From assembly GCA_000181795.3 (NCBI GenBank), contig CM012953.1, positions 7,833,284-7,897,283 of the forward strand: 64,000 nt of DNA, in the 5' to 3' direction. The notes beneath the pieces were generated by a model. It saw nothing but the letters and a program-made list of their open reading frames with translations. It searched no databases and was not told the DNA's origin. Shown here piece after piece: positions 1-16,660 of the stretch (its first letter is position 1; every line of letters starts with the position of its first letter). This stretch comes from Trichinella spiralis. Its lineage: Eukaryota > Nematoda > Enoplea > Trichinellida > Trichinellidae. The position numbers and the translations under genes were made by a program.

Positions 1-1713
1 GACATGGCGTGGTCGACAAAGCACCACCATGTTCAACGACTGAACGTGAATAATAGTAACAGTGGTGGGGGCGGTGGTCTGGGTGTTGATTCGAAAGATG
101 AGATGATGATCGAATTGGACAACGACGAAACAACGTTGCAAGAATCGCCGACCAACCACCACCAACAGCACCAATCTCAGGCCGGTGTGCTGTATAGGGA
201 AAATTTGGTCGTTCTCGACCACGAAAATCACCTCTGGCACGTGGTAGTCAAAGGTCTGCATGTGAAAGACGGCTGCGAGGTGCAGACCCAGTGGACCGGC
301 ACCAGTGGTCCGATGTCGGCCATGGCTTGGAAAGAGGATTTGCTGGTGTTCGGCGACAGCGACGGTCAATTTTGCGCTTGGAATTTGCAGTCGAAAACGT
401 CGAACTGTTGCAAGTCGTCCGATTTGGGCGAAATTCGAAATGTCCAATTTTGTCCCCGACCGGGCGATTTCACCGTACTGGCGTTGCAAGCCGAAGGGGC
501 GTCGGTCTGGAATCCGCACAAATTGATCTGCTTGTCCAAATTGCGTCTGGATGCGATCGGTATGCGAGTGGTGGATTTGAGCCTGCTCGAAAGTGGCGTG
601 CCAGTTTTGCTGACCACCGACGGCTGCGCCCGAATCTACGACGCCGGCTTTTCGACGTTGGCGTCGAACAACGAGCGCCAAATTGCCGGCCGACTGTTCT
701 GTCCGACGCTCTGGTCGACCAGTTCGACCAAGTTGGTCAAATATACACTGCTGGAACAGGTCGCGTTCGACCAGCCGCCACCGTCGGTCGAAACGATCGT
801 CGAACGTCTGGGCAGGAGTTCGATCGACGAATTCGAACGTTCGCTTCTGGGGGAACAGTTGCGCTGTCTGGGCGACCCGCTGTTGTCTGGCCTGGACTGT
901 TCGAGTCTGGCTGGCCGGTGCCGGCTAGTTGCCCAACTGTTGGGCGAACAGTGGGAAGTGAATTTCTGGACCGTCGTCCAAGACGCGCTCGAACCGTTGT
1001 CGAACGAGACGGTCCGACTGCCGAACTGTCTCGACTATTTGTTCCCGTCGGGCCAGTTCAGACGAGTCGAATGGGCTACGTTGAGCAGCAGTTTGAGCTT
1101 GGGCGCCGCTGGTCGGCGCCAGACGCGCAACCACGTCGCCACGCTGGTGTTGCTCGGTCAGTCGGACGCGGCGGTGGAATTGCTGCTGGCCGAAACCGCC
1201 GATCCCACCCACGCCGACACCCACTACGAAAACGGTCTCCAAGCTTGCCTGCTGGCCGCTGACCACCGCCATTCGTCGGCCCGCTGTCGCCGCACGATCC
1301 AACTCGTCGCGACCAATTGGATCGCCGCCGGACGTCTGCTCGACGGCATCTGGCTCTTGTGCTTGATCGACAAGCAGCTGGACGCTTGTCGCTATTTGCA
1401 GTCGTTCGGCTACTGGGAACAGTCGGTCTGGCTGGCCAAGGTGGCTTTGGACGACCAACGTTGCGCCGAAGTGATGCTCAAATGGGCCGAACACTTGTCG
1501 AGCAGCGACTTGACGCTCTCGTTGCTGGTGTTGGCTTTTCTCAGACAGTGGGACGCCGTCGTGCGAATGTTGCTCGACATTGGTCAGACGACGGTCGCTT
1601 GGCTGCTCGTCCGAGCGGTTCAACCGACCCCAGACGGCGGTTCCATCGAACCCGACTCGTTGGACCGTCTCAACAGAAGTGTCGAAGCGTTTCGCGCCAA
1701 ATACGGACTGTGA
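1..1713 (+). CDS. WDR11: WDR11, C-terminal part (partial at left edge)
   Basis: WDR11 is a large WD-repeat scaffold that, with FAM91A1 and C17orf75, links vesicles from endosomes to the trans-Golgi golgins; it is also tied to Hedgehog signalling and cilia. The frame is open from base 1, so the Met at base 4 is unlikely to be the true start and the first half of the protein lies outside the window. About 570 residues are present. The match to the family runs from the last propeller blades (the AMAWKEDLLVFGDSDG region) through the alpha-solenoid tail, with near-identical blocks such as IQLVATNWIAAGRLLDG and LLCLIDKQLDACRYLQSFG. A low-complexity Gly/Asn/His/Gln stretch (residues about 17-60) is a lineage insert. 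The tail stops roughly 20-30 residues earlier than in vertebrates. The exon is GC-rich with no intron over 1.7 kb, unlike the AT-rich, intron-dense SRBD1 next door. Confidence 0.93.
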   Translation, partial: DMAWSTKHHHVQRLNVNNSNSGGGGGLGVDSKDEMMIELDNDETTLQESPTNHHQQHQSQAGVLYRENLVVLDHENHLWHVVVKGLHVKDGCEVQTQWTGTSGPMSAMAWKEDLLVFGDSDGQFCAWNLQSKTSNCCKSSDLGEIRNVQFCPRPGDFTVLALQAEGASVWNPHKLICLSKLRLDAIGMRVVDLSLLESGVPVLLTTDGCARIYDAGFSTLASNNERQIAGRLFCPTLWSTSSTKLVKYTLLEQVAFDQPPPSVETIVERLGRSSIDEFERSLLGEQLRCLGDPLLSGLDCSSLAGRCRLVAQLLGEQWEVNFWTVVQDALEPLSNETVRLPNCLDYLFPSGQFRRVEWATLSSSLSLGAAGRRQTRNHVATLVLLGQSDAAVELLLAETADPTHADTHYENGLQACLLAADHRHSSARCRRTIQLVATNWIAAGRLLDGIWLLCLIDKQLDACRYLQSFGYWEQSVWLAKVALDDQRCAEVMLKWAEHLSSSDLTLSLLVLAFLRQWDAVVRMLLDIGQTTVAWLLVRAVQPTPDGGSIEPDSLDRLNRSVEAFRAKYGL

Positions 1714-1746
1714 CACCGACTGTTCTACGCGTGACGAGATTATATG

Positions 1747-1752
1747 AATAAA
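1747..1752 (+). terminator. poly(A) signal of WDR11
   Basis: A canonical AATAAA lies 34 bases after the WDR11 stop codon; a second one lies near 1789. The next gene, SRBD1, ends on the opposite strand at 1871, so the two 3' ends face each other across only 157 bases. Confidence 0.6.
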
Positions 1753-1870
1753 TAATAGAATGATTGCACAATTCGTGATGCTCATACGAATAAAATTCAC
1801 AACTGCTGTTTACTGTAGAGTGAAAATTTCCAAAAACCCGATATACAATTTCAAATTGACGGACTATGTT

Positions 1871-4800
1871 TTACAATGTTTCGACCAATCGTAAACTGAT
1901 ACGGTTCCGTTCTTCGTCAATCTTAGAAACAGATACTCGAACTTGTTGATTGATCTGAAAATAGATAGAATTGCGAAGAAAAAGTTAATTACTAATCAAA
2001 GTGAAAATAACTTAATTTGTTTGTTTCCATTAATTACAAGAAAATATACTTGATAAAATATCCAATTTTACTGCTGAGTAAAAAAATATTTTTTTTTAAT
2101 AAAATTTTTCCCAATAAAAATTTATTTATTTACATGCAGTGGAATTCCTCCAATGGCATTTGAATTCAACATTCCGTCCACACCTACACCAATGTCGACA
2201 AATGCACCAAATGGAGCAATATTTCGAACTGTACCAATCAGAATTGAACCAACAGACAAACTATCAAAAGTATTTACCGATTCAACAAATGTCCATCCAT
2301 TAAAATCTAAATAATAGAAATTCTGAACAACCAAAAAAAGAAACAGATAAAGTAGAACACATACCGTCACGAATATCATCGTTACCGTATTTTTCGATAT
2401 TGCTAATGATGAAATTCAACGTATCCATATCAATGTGATAGTTGTCGCTGAATTTTGCTAAATTTTCTCCATTTTTACCAAAGCGGACCACAACATCTCT
2501 AGCCTCTGCACGTAACAGATCCATTCTGTCCAGCTTCAAATGATTCAACAATCTAAATAAATTAATTGTTGACTCGGAAATCTTTTTAAATGAAATTTAA
2601 ATATTCATGTTCACTTGTCCACAATTTCATAAGTTTCCGGATGAATCGATGTTGCGTCTAAGGCATCGACGTCCATATATTTTGAATCTTTTCTTTTCAA
2701 AGTCCCAATTTGACGCTGCTCATTTAATTCTGCTGCATAAATGCGCAAAAATCCGCAACACATTTTATATACATGTTGACCGATGCCATTTATTTGCAAA
2801 AGTTGCTTACGATTTCTAAACTGACCTGTAAAGAATTCACATGCAATACATTAATTAATTGTTTAACAATAAAACCTAATTTAGCCCTGTGCTTGATAAT
2901 TGCTTCAGCCTTTTGTTTTCCCAAACCAGAAACATGCCTAACAATAAAAATTTACATGCACTGCAAAGGAAATTTATAAAATAGAAATACTGTAATAATT
3001 GAGAGGAACATGTATTCAAATTCACGCCAACAAAGCTGACACATTCTTCAAACACAGAATCTCTAACTGCTGTTAATTCTGTTTTTGCCAGGTCGTGCTA
3101 AATTAACATAAATGGATTATGTACTGCAAAATACAAAAGCTTCCATCTAAATTTACTCACTTGATACATACCAATCCCAACGTGCTTAGGATCTATTTTA
3201 ATGTACTCTGATAATGGATCCAATACTCGACGAGCAATGGAAACTAATTAATTAAAAATAATTTATAATGTTCATAATCAATTGAAATATAACAACACAT
3301 GTATTATTAAAACAAGAAAGAAAAAACAAACCTGCACTTCTGTATATTGGATCTAATCCTGGTAGATCGTCACAACCAACTTTGGAAATACTGTACCGAG
3401 ATGAACCTGCTTCGCTGACAATGCTAAAATAACAAATAAATTTTAAAAAATGAATTAAACAACAGTACAATCTTTAAAAAATCATCGCATAAAATAGGAT
3501 TTACCAAAATTTAACCGACAGTGGTGCAAAAAAATTTGATTTGATTAAATCAGAAATAAGTTGCTGAGCCTGCTGACTACCAGTACCATTTCCAATGGCA
3601 ATATTTTCGCACTTTGTCTGAACCATCAAATCGCACAACCTCTTCATCAATACTTGATCTTCTTTTTGTGATGGACTTCGTAAAAAAATCTTTCCTGTAT
3701 CAATAACATCTCCTAAAAGTAATCTTTTAATCTCAATGTTTCAACTGTTCGATAATTTGATTTAATAATAAAATTAAACTCAGTTTACCAGTAGAAGAAA
3801 TCATAGCATATTTACAGCCGGCAGCAAATCCAGGATCAATGCCCAGAATGCTGCAGCCTTTTAACGGTTTTACAAGCAACATATCCTTCAAATTTCTTGA
3901 AAAGCATTCTAATGCTTCCATTTCTGCTACTTTGGTTGCGTTATTCCTATAATAAAACTCATCAAATGAATAAAGTTTTAACATGATTACAAAACTATTT
4001 GGTAGAGTTTAGTAAAGATCTGATTCAAAGAACATAAGCAAGAAGAATACAACATACAATATAATAATTAAATATAATCACAGAATACAACGCTGAATAC
4101 CATAAACATCGGCATAAATATTTGTCGGCAATTTCGTTGAAGCACTTTTCAATGGCATCACGCTCGATTTCACTAATCGCCTTTTTTCCTTTACGAAGAT
4201 TTTCCTGACATACGGTCACAAATTGCGATTTCCATTTTAACGGCAAAGTGATCATTTTCTTCAAAAAAGCACAACTCACTCCACGATTAATTGCCAAAAT
4301 CTGAAACAACCAATTCACAGATTGCCTGTCGAATAAAAATCAAAAATACTTGATGTGCTTTGATTGCGTTCAAATATTTGCAAAAATCAAAATAGGCGGC
4401 AAAATTTTCGCTATTTTTCATCTTTGCATCTTTGCTGTTTACCACTGAACGCCTTTTAGCAACTCGCTTCACCTCAACTTGAACATTCGCACCTTTCTGA
4501 GATCTGCAATTATTCAAATGAAAGTTGGTTGCACTGACAAGTATACACTCGAAATTCACATTCAATTCTCAAAAATGAAAATAACTCATTTGCAATAAAA
4601 CTGTAAAATATTCTTTTTATTTTATACTTTTAAATTTTTCAAAAAACTAACAATAATTCTTTTATAAAATTCTGCGTTTCATCCTGCATCCAAATTTCTT
4701 TTGCAATGATATCGATGATTCCTTCTTTAACGGATAATTTATTTGGAAAATCTAAAAAAAAGATAAAAATTTCCAAAACTCTAATATTAAACAAATGCAA

Positions 4801-5779
4801 TACTTGACGATATATATTTTAATAAATCGACTGGCTTCCCGCTGTTCATAATAAAAATAGCTGGTTCTTTCAAGCCGGCTTCAATCGCTCGCTCATAAGA
4901 AGTCAATTTCGAATAAATACCGCACTTTGATTTCTAAATAATGAAATTACACCTGTGCAACATATATAAATTAAATATTTTAAAATAATAATACCATTTT
5001 TTAATTCTAAATAATAGAAAACATCATTTATAAACTTAAAATTAACAAAGCCTCAAACAATCAACTTCTCTTTACCACCAGATTAACATCTTCCATCGAT
5101 TTGGCTGATTTTAATTCATCAATCAAAGATGTAGAAGTAGCCTCATCTCCTTTGTGTTTTTCTTGCAAAGATTTCACTGCGCTTCCAACTGTTTTATCAA
5201 TTTTCCTGGAATTAAAAATAACCTTTTCACCATCTGGACATCGTAATCAAAAAATGTATACCTTTCAAACTGAAATACATAAAATTCCTTAATAAAATAT
5301 AGATAACGTTTATTCATGCAACTATATGAATAAGTATATCAACTAATGAATAACAGTTGTATAATTTTTTATTAAAAAAACATAAATATGAAATATATTA
5401 ACAATATGATGTAACAATACGAAAAATATTACCACATTTATTTCTCAGTCTTTACATTTTCATCATTCAGTAAAGTATAAAAAACTTACTTCGCTTTTTC
5501 ATACAGCATAAAACACTGTCTTAAAACGCTAACATCTACATTTCCAATTTTCTGTTGCCGATATCTCGCAATGAAAGGAAGAGTGTTTTGTTCATGCATT
5601 AATTTTACAAGTTCTTCACATTGCCAAGCTTTTAATTCGGGAACATTATCCGACAAAAATTCCCCATACGTCCAGTTTACATTTTTAGTTGTCACTAAAA
5701 CATTAAATGATGTAAATGCAAATTTTAAAACTGCTGATTCAACATTTTATAAATTATCAAAGCATTCCTTACATTGCAT
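1871..5779 (-). CDS. SRBD1: SRBD1, Tex-like S1 RNA-binding protein (17 exons)
   Basis: Animal member of the bacterial Tex family: helical scaffold, YqgF/RuvC-like RNase-H fold, helix-hairpin-helix pair and S1 domain; a nucleic-acid-binding protein linked to transcription. Exons read in frame: 5773-5779, 5490-5694, 5076-5205, 4804-4933, 4652-4751, 4350-4503, 4101-4300, 3789-3946, 3505-3712, 3332-3423, 3161-3243, 2991-3097, 2876-2937, 2615-2825, 2365-2552, 2134-2306, 1871-1954. All junctions are GT..AG with matching phase and give 763 residues, close to bacterial Tex (about 770) and shorter than vertebrate SRBD1 (about 1,000), whose N-terminal extension is absent. Landmarks: [10 protein letters not shown] (about 45), [12 protein letters not shown] (about 345), IAIGNGTGS (about 405), [10 protein letters not shown] (about 433), HVGIGMYQ (about 485), [10 protein letters not shown] (about 525), S1 domain 690-763. 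The first coding exon holds only ATG-CAA-T, just downstream of an acceptor at 5790. Confidence 0.93.
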
Positions 5780-7547
5780 TTTAAAAGATCTGTAAAACAA
5801 CACTTATGCTTCAATAAACTTATATAAACAAACACGTCACTAAAATTCAAAAATTATATACAATTCAAATTCGAAGATTAACAAAACATATAGCAGTGGC
5901 ATGCTGTGTCAAAGTAAGTAAAACATTGCTATTCACATCCGCACACTTACTTGTTTAAACAGTTGATACTGAAGCGGATCATGTAAAAATAAAAAAAACT
6001 CAAAAAATAACGTCGAATTCAAAAATTTTCAAAATTAACCAAAATTAGAGTTCACAGCAACGAGTAAACAGTTTGAAATGAAATTTTTTATATTAAAATG
6101 GTTACTGTATTATCCAAATTACAAGCACAAATTTATACTGTAGTTTAAAAATTTACCTATGCTCAAAAAATAATTTACATTCCAATTTTATAAAGAAATA
6201 TAAATTAAAATGATAATTATTTGAACATGGTATTAATAAGTATGTATTTTTTTCAACTTGATTAATAATGTGTGGCTGACTTTTAGAAATAGGGCGTTCC
6301 ACATTTTTCTACTTCAGCTTCTCACAAGAAGTCCTTGTTCTGTTTCATTTTATAATTTATGCTTACACTTTTATGTTTCAATAGGGTTGACTGCAGCTTT
6401 ATTATTGTTTTTTCATTACTGTTTTGTACAACAGTTGGCTTACTCTCTCCAACGGACAAATAGATTTGTTGAAAACTATAACTGCATTACTTTTTGTATT
6501 TCTTAAATAATCATTGCATAATTCACATGAAAATTCCTCTTATTTGACAATATCGCTTAGACTTTTATAGACTCTTCAAAATATTTATTAAAAACTTTCT
6601 CTAACTTCAAATCAAATATTTCATTTCTGAAGTTCAACTATTTTTATGAATTAACTGAAACTTGAAAGAAAAGAATCTAAATATATGTTTCATCTTACCT
6701 GAAACCATCTTATTGACCTATCCTAGATTATTGCTAACGTGGACAATAAAAAACTATAATAATTTGTTTTTTATTATAAACCTATTTATTGTCCTTTTTA
6801 TATTTCACATTTTACTTTCAATACTGTATGAGTTTCTGTTTTTGACACTGCGAGTAAAGCTTTCTTAATTTGAAGAGCTACTGTTTAATATGAAAGTATT
6901 TTAGTAACGGTGTTGCTAAACAGCATTAAACGGCTTGATTATTAGGCTGATATGGCTCTATTATGGCACTGGTGCTTCTACAGAACATTTAATTGAAATT
7001 AATTCTTTCCAGTTAGCCCTGCATTGATTTTCACATGATATGAATGCAGTTATCTGTTTATCAGAGCAATTATGCTCTTTGTTTAAAAGCTTCAAATCAG
7101 CTTTGCATAACATTTTTTAAATAAAGATTGAATTTCACAATAATTCTAAAATTTAAATAAATAATTATTACAATTAATCCATCTCGTCAATAATGATTAA
7201 ATAAAAAATATCAAAATGAGCAGATTGATTCAGAATTTTCAGCCAATAGCAAACTTTTCTGCAATGATGAGCCAAAATTTAATTGCTGCAAATTGCCTAT
7301 TTATCCAAAAACGCTACATATGTTAGTAATTCAATTTTCAAGTTGGATAGTGAAAATTGTGTTGACTTCATGTTGATCAATCTTGCATGAACATCATCAT
7401 TACACTCTGGTCATGATTGGCCATTCATTAGCAAAGTGGTTTTTCGCTAGATTTGTCCACTTGTTAATGTGTGCTTCACTAACTGCGTAAAAAGCATGTT
7501 GAAATTCACGACGTTGTCGACGTTTTGTTAAAGTTTCATTAAAAAAT
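5780..7547. other. Head-to-head spacer between SRBD1 and the glutamate receptor
   Basis: About 1.8 kb of AT-rich DNA between the starts of two divergent genes; it must hold both promoters. A splice acceptor at 5790 (minus strand) lies 10 bases before the SRBD1 ATG, so an SRBD1 leader exon or trans-splice acceptor belongs here. I see no convincing coding exon; the open frames of up to about 80 codons look like chance. Confidence 0.5.
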
Positions 7548-12011
<4,464 letters not shown>

Positions 12012-14159
12012 TGTTGATGCATTTTGAGGAAGAGTTTTGCATATGTACATATGTCAAATAAATTTATAAAATGCAATATGAAATCAGTTATGGGTATTTC
12101 AAATTGGAAATTTTAGTTTAAGCACATTACATAGATTTTAAACATTTATAAAACTAATGTCATTTATGTGAAATTAAAGTTGAAAAGCCTTTAAGAGTGA
12201 AACTCATATGCCTGACAGTTTTATCAGGTTGCAGTTTAGCAAAGCAGTATAAAAATTTTGCATAAAAGTTCTTAAATCAATTAAAAGTCAGTTAAAGATT
12301 TAATTATTTTTGCATTAAATTTACAGCATGAAATTTTAAGTAATTTGTAACATGTCTAACATTATGTATGATAATACTTTACTATCTATGAAACAAAATT
12401 AAAGAAAAACAACGGCATTTAAAGAAAATCACAAGGTAAGGGAATGCAAAATAATCTAAATAAATTGTACTAAAAAGCCCATTTAATAGTACTCTTTCTA
12501 TAAAAAGAAATATCATGTGAAAGCAGCATAATGTAAAAAATGTATAATGTAAAACCACAAGTAATCTTCTAAATCCAGAAATATAACAATGAAAATAACA
12601 AATTGCACAAAACTGCAAATCTATTATGCAAAATAAAATATTGATCATGCAAATTTACTTATAATTTATATTCAATTAATTATATTTAATTATAATATTT
12701 TTTAAATTATGGTTCAGCTCTCAAATTTTGTACTGCAAGCAGAATTAAGTTATGTATATGTATATGTACATCTCTGTGTAGTTAAAAAATTTATCCTCAA
12801 AATGCTTTAAACATTGCGTAACAAGCATTTTGAATCAAAAGCTTCTTAAACGTTACTAAATGATTTTAAATGTGGAGTTCATTACAAGTAATATAATAGG
12901 GAGATGAATTTTTAACAAATCAGGTGTAAACATTACTGTAAATCACATATATGTAACCTGTCATGTTCTAAGTATTAATGTATATATATGCATGCATAAG
13001 AATTTAATGCTGCTTAAAAAATAAATTTCAAAATAATTTACTAAATTTAATTAATTCACCAACAGACTAAAGTGCAAAAGATTAATGTTATTAACGATGC
13101 AGCGTTATTAAATTATGACGTTCAGCAAATACTCATGAAAAATTACTATTATAAATTATGAATTTTTAAAATGTATTAATCTAAAATTTGCAGATTTCAC
13201 TTGTTCTTACAGTTTTGTGCTTTAATTATTTAGCAATTTTTGCAACTCTTCAGTCAGTAGTTTATTTCTGATTTATTATTTTGCTTCATATTTTATTTGG
13301 CAGAAACAATGAAAAAAATTTTTTAATCAGTATTCATAAGCAGTAGAAAAAATAGTAATAAACGTGTATTTGCGCATCTTTATTGAAACATTTCAAAACA
13401 GCACCAAATTAAAAATTATTCACACCAAGACATGTGATACATACTATTGGAGTATTGATATCAGTTTTTATTCTGACAATATAGCTTTTGCAATATAAAT
13501 TATATAAGTGATAATATTAAGAGATATAAATTCAAATAAATAAATTATTTAATAAATAAATTTTATTGCTTATACTTTTAACACTCAAAAGGCAAGTTCA
13601 AAAGACTTATGCTCCATGTAAAGCTATCAATGAAATGATTTCATAAAAATTTTACATTTTATATGATTTTTGTTGTAGCTTTATAAATTCATATTTTTTA
13701 TGAAATATTTCATGTTATCAAATATTGATAAAATTACGATAATTATAATTAATTAATAACAAATAATATATATGCACCGTTTGACATATGCTCCAATAAC
13801 CAACTTTAAATTTTTTTTATTAATGTGACATTAAAAATGAGATAAATTACTACAGCTATTATTGTAAGGCTTATTTAATTTTTTTTCAATAAAGTATTAA
13901 TAAGAATAAATTAAACATAGTGTCTAATTGTGAATTTGATTCTGAAATTGATCTTTATTTTTATCTCTAGTGCACAAAAAGCTATTATCTTTTTTAAACT
14001 AAACGTGATTAAAATGCGTTCATATTTTTATGAATATAATATAAGCAGTAGCACTGGAAACGATTTTTGTAGTTCAACAAGATAAAACAGCTGTTAGATA
14101 AAGGCGTAACGCAGGTGGCAAGCTTTGTAAATAAAGCATCAATTTAGCAAGCACTTTTT
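12012..14159. other. AT-rich spacer after the glutamate receptor
   Basis: Very AT-rich with no exon-like open frame. It holds the 3' UTR of the receptor: AATAAA at 12057-12062, about 46 bases after the stop. I see nothing else. Confidence 0.55.
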
Positions 14160-14650
14160 TTCAAGACCAGCACAGCAATAGAAAGCTTCTTCAGAGATAC
14201 TTTTTACAGAACCCACTGCCGACAGTGAATCGATACTGGGATCATTGTTTACCAATTTCAGCTTTTTCGAGTTAGCCACTTTTCATTATTGTTAAATCAT
14301 CATCCTCACGTATCGATTAAACAATGTCTGTATACACGCACTGAGAACACGTAGAAGTGAAGCGCATTTTGAACATCCGCTCTTTGATTAACCTGGACGA
14401 CCTGGACAAGATGACAAAGGGTCCACGCAAGGTGCCTGTCATGCGGATGTTCCGCATTTTGCGATACGCTAATAATTTTGCTCCCCTCGACCACATGGCG
14501 TTCCCCTGAGAGTGCATTTGCTACTCGATGATTTCTTTTTACAGCTTAATCAACTCTGGTCATTTGGTTGCTTGTCGTGCGCTGTTTAATCAACAAGCAA
14601 GAACGACGATCTGGTATTAAGCTGCAGGCTTTATTTCGTCTTTATCTCTT
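14160..14650. other. GC-richer island of unknown role
   Basis: A 350-500 base island clearly less AT-rich than its surroundings. Several frames are open at once between 14317 and 14517: two on the minus strand of about 65 codons and one of about 53 codons on the plus strand ending CCC-TGA near 14510. A good minus-strand acceptor (actctcag) lies at the right edge near 14513. I recognise no protein. It could be a terminal exon of POU4, a conserved enhancer, or a non-coding exon. Confidence 0.3.
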
Positions 14651-16129
14651 TCATCTTTTACACCACCTTAACCTGAACTGTCTGAATTTGTATCATTGCA
14701 ATGAATAATTGAATTTATTTACAGAATCAAGTGACCAGAACAAATTTCCTTTATCGGTGATCAATTTTGCTTAATAAGCTAATGATAAAGAAACGTCCCT
14801 ACGTAAATACCAATTATGAGTCATAAATAGCTTCCATCACGTTAAAAAGAATTATTGCTGCTGACATTGCATAAACTTTATTACAACGTGCTTCGAGCAG
14901 TTTAGAGTTCTGAAACTTTCAAATAATAAAAATATTATGCTAGTACTGGAAAATAAAATGAAAAGAAAAATACAAATAAATATTAATAAAAAATTTTATT
15001 AAAAATGAAAAATTTTTCTTCATAGAAAGCTTTATGATAGAAGTTGCATAACGCAGTTATGCTATGGATTAATATTTATCTATTTTTTTATTTGAGTAAA
15101 TTATGCATATAATTTTAAGAACACTTAAAATCAGTCAGTCAACTGTTGCAATAGAATATAATAAACAATCAGAGATGAATTATGTCTTCATTTTTTAGAA
15201 TAATATTAGCAATTTAAAACTTGTACATATTTCAATAAGTAATTTACATTTTAAGCTCTTTTTTATTTTTTATTCTATAAGTCAATGAACTTTAAAATCT
15301 GTTAAAAGTGCACGCATCACTTCTAGTCCGTTTTAATGCCTAATATCTAAAAATTAGCAACGTAAACAATAATTTTAACTATATCAAATAATGCAGCAAA
15401 TAAAATATTAAAAAGTAACTACTTGTGAAAGTTTACACGAAAGCAGTTTATACATGTAAGTCTGCAAATCAAAAACTTATTTTACCATATGTATTCAGTG
15501 CAAATAATAATCTTTTGAGTATCAAAATAATAATTGCAATAATTTATTTATTATGTACTCTAAAAAAATAATTTTTTGTCTTGTTTTTAAATATAAAAGT
15601 AATTTTAAATATTTTTATGTAAAAATTTTTAGAATTATAAAAAAATTGAATAAATTAAAAGGCTTATATGATTTTTATTTTCGTAATTTAAAGTTTTAAG
15701 TTCATCAAGTCAGCAATTGGCAGCCGTTCTAGTAGCAAATAAATCAACAACAATGGAGTGTTTTGATCAAAATGCGAGTTTGAAATCACGCATCTGTTGC
15801 ATTGATTCAACATCCAATGTCATGTTTGAAATGCTTCCGTTAACCTGAATTAATATTTGATTGACTTCAATCACTATTCAAATTAATTAATCTCATTTTT
15901 TACCTCAATTACGCAGTTGAGCATTTTTTATAAACTTCAAATGCTATTCGCATTGGTTGTTGATGAAAGTTTGATTAAAATTAAAGTTCAATTTAAGTAA
16001 CATTTAAATAAAACAGAATATTAAACTATTAAAAATTTTAAAATATGTACAGTATATTATTTTCTATGTGTCATTTGTGTATGTCTTCTGGTCTATTGAA
16101 AGTAAAAAGCCTAGAAGAAATTATAGCAT

Positions 16130-16660
16130 GTTTATTGAGTTAGAAAGCATGACAGTCTGCCAGCAGCGCAATTTATAGCTTACAAACACTTTAGCAAGAT
16201 CATGTTCTCATTAAAGGTAAGAAATTTGAACGGTGGAACAGAAAAAGTTTCACAAAATCGAAACCAACAGTTAAATAGTCATTTAAACATCAGGAGTAGC
16301 AGGAGGGTTGTGTTCTATTTGAGAAAAGTGAAGCTTCTATGTTGTGGTTCGATTTTCCATGTGATCAATTGCCAACGGCCTGAGAAGAAACTGCTACACA
16401 AAGTGATGTCTGTCATGGTGGTAAGCCATTGAAATCATTTTGGGCGTGTCCCGGCGTGGACGGCTAATTTGAGCTGCTTTTCCAAAGTGTGATTTTCGGA
16501 TGAACTGCAGACGTTCAGAAAATAGGGAACAAATACGTAGAAGATGCGGTGGGCCAAATAGTCAATAACGATTCGCTTGATTGCGACACCTAAATACTGG
16601 CTTATTTCAGCATCCTGACAGACAAAAGGTGTATTCACACGTTTTGAAATTTATTGAATA
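16130..16660. other. Second GC-richer island, possible POU4 terminal exon
   Basis: Another island in the AT-rich spacer. On the minus strand a strong acceptor (tttgtctgtcag) ends at 16615. Reading on from the phase-2 donor of POU4 at 18662 gives Arg-Met-Leu-Lys-stop (16602-16614), a plausible but very short POU4 tail. In another frame the same stretch is open for 67 codons (16435-16638) with a hydrophobic middle (DYLAHRIFYVFVPYFL). Neither reading can be confirmed by eye. Confidence 0.25.

Noticed and set aside
925-1800. 291-codon minus-strand frame opposite WDR11
   Set aside because: Shadow of a GC-rich coding exon; content is an Arg/Gln-rich antisense pattern.
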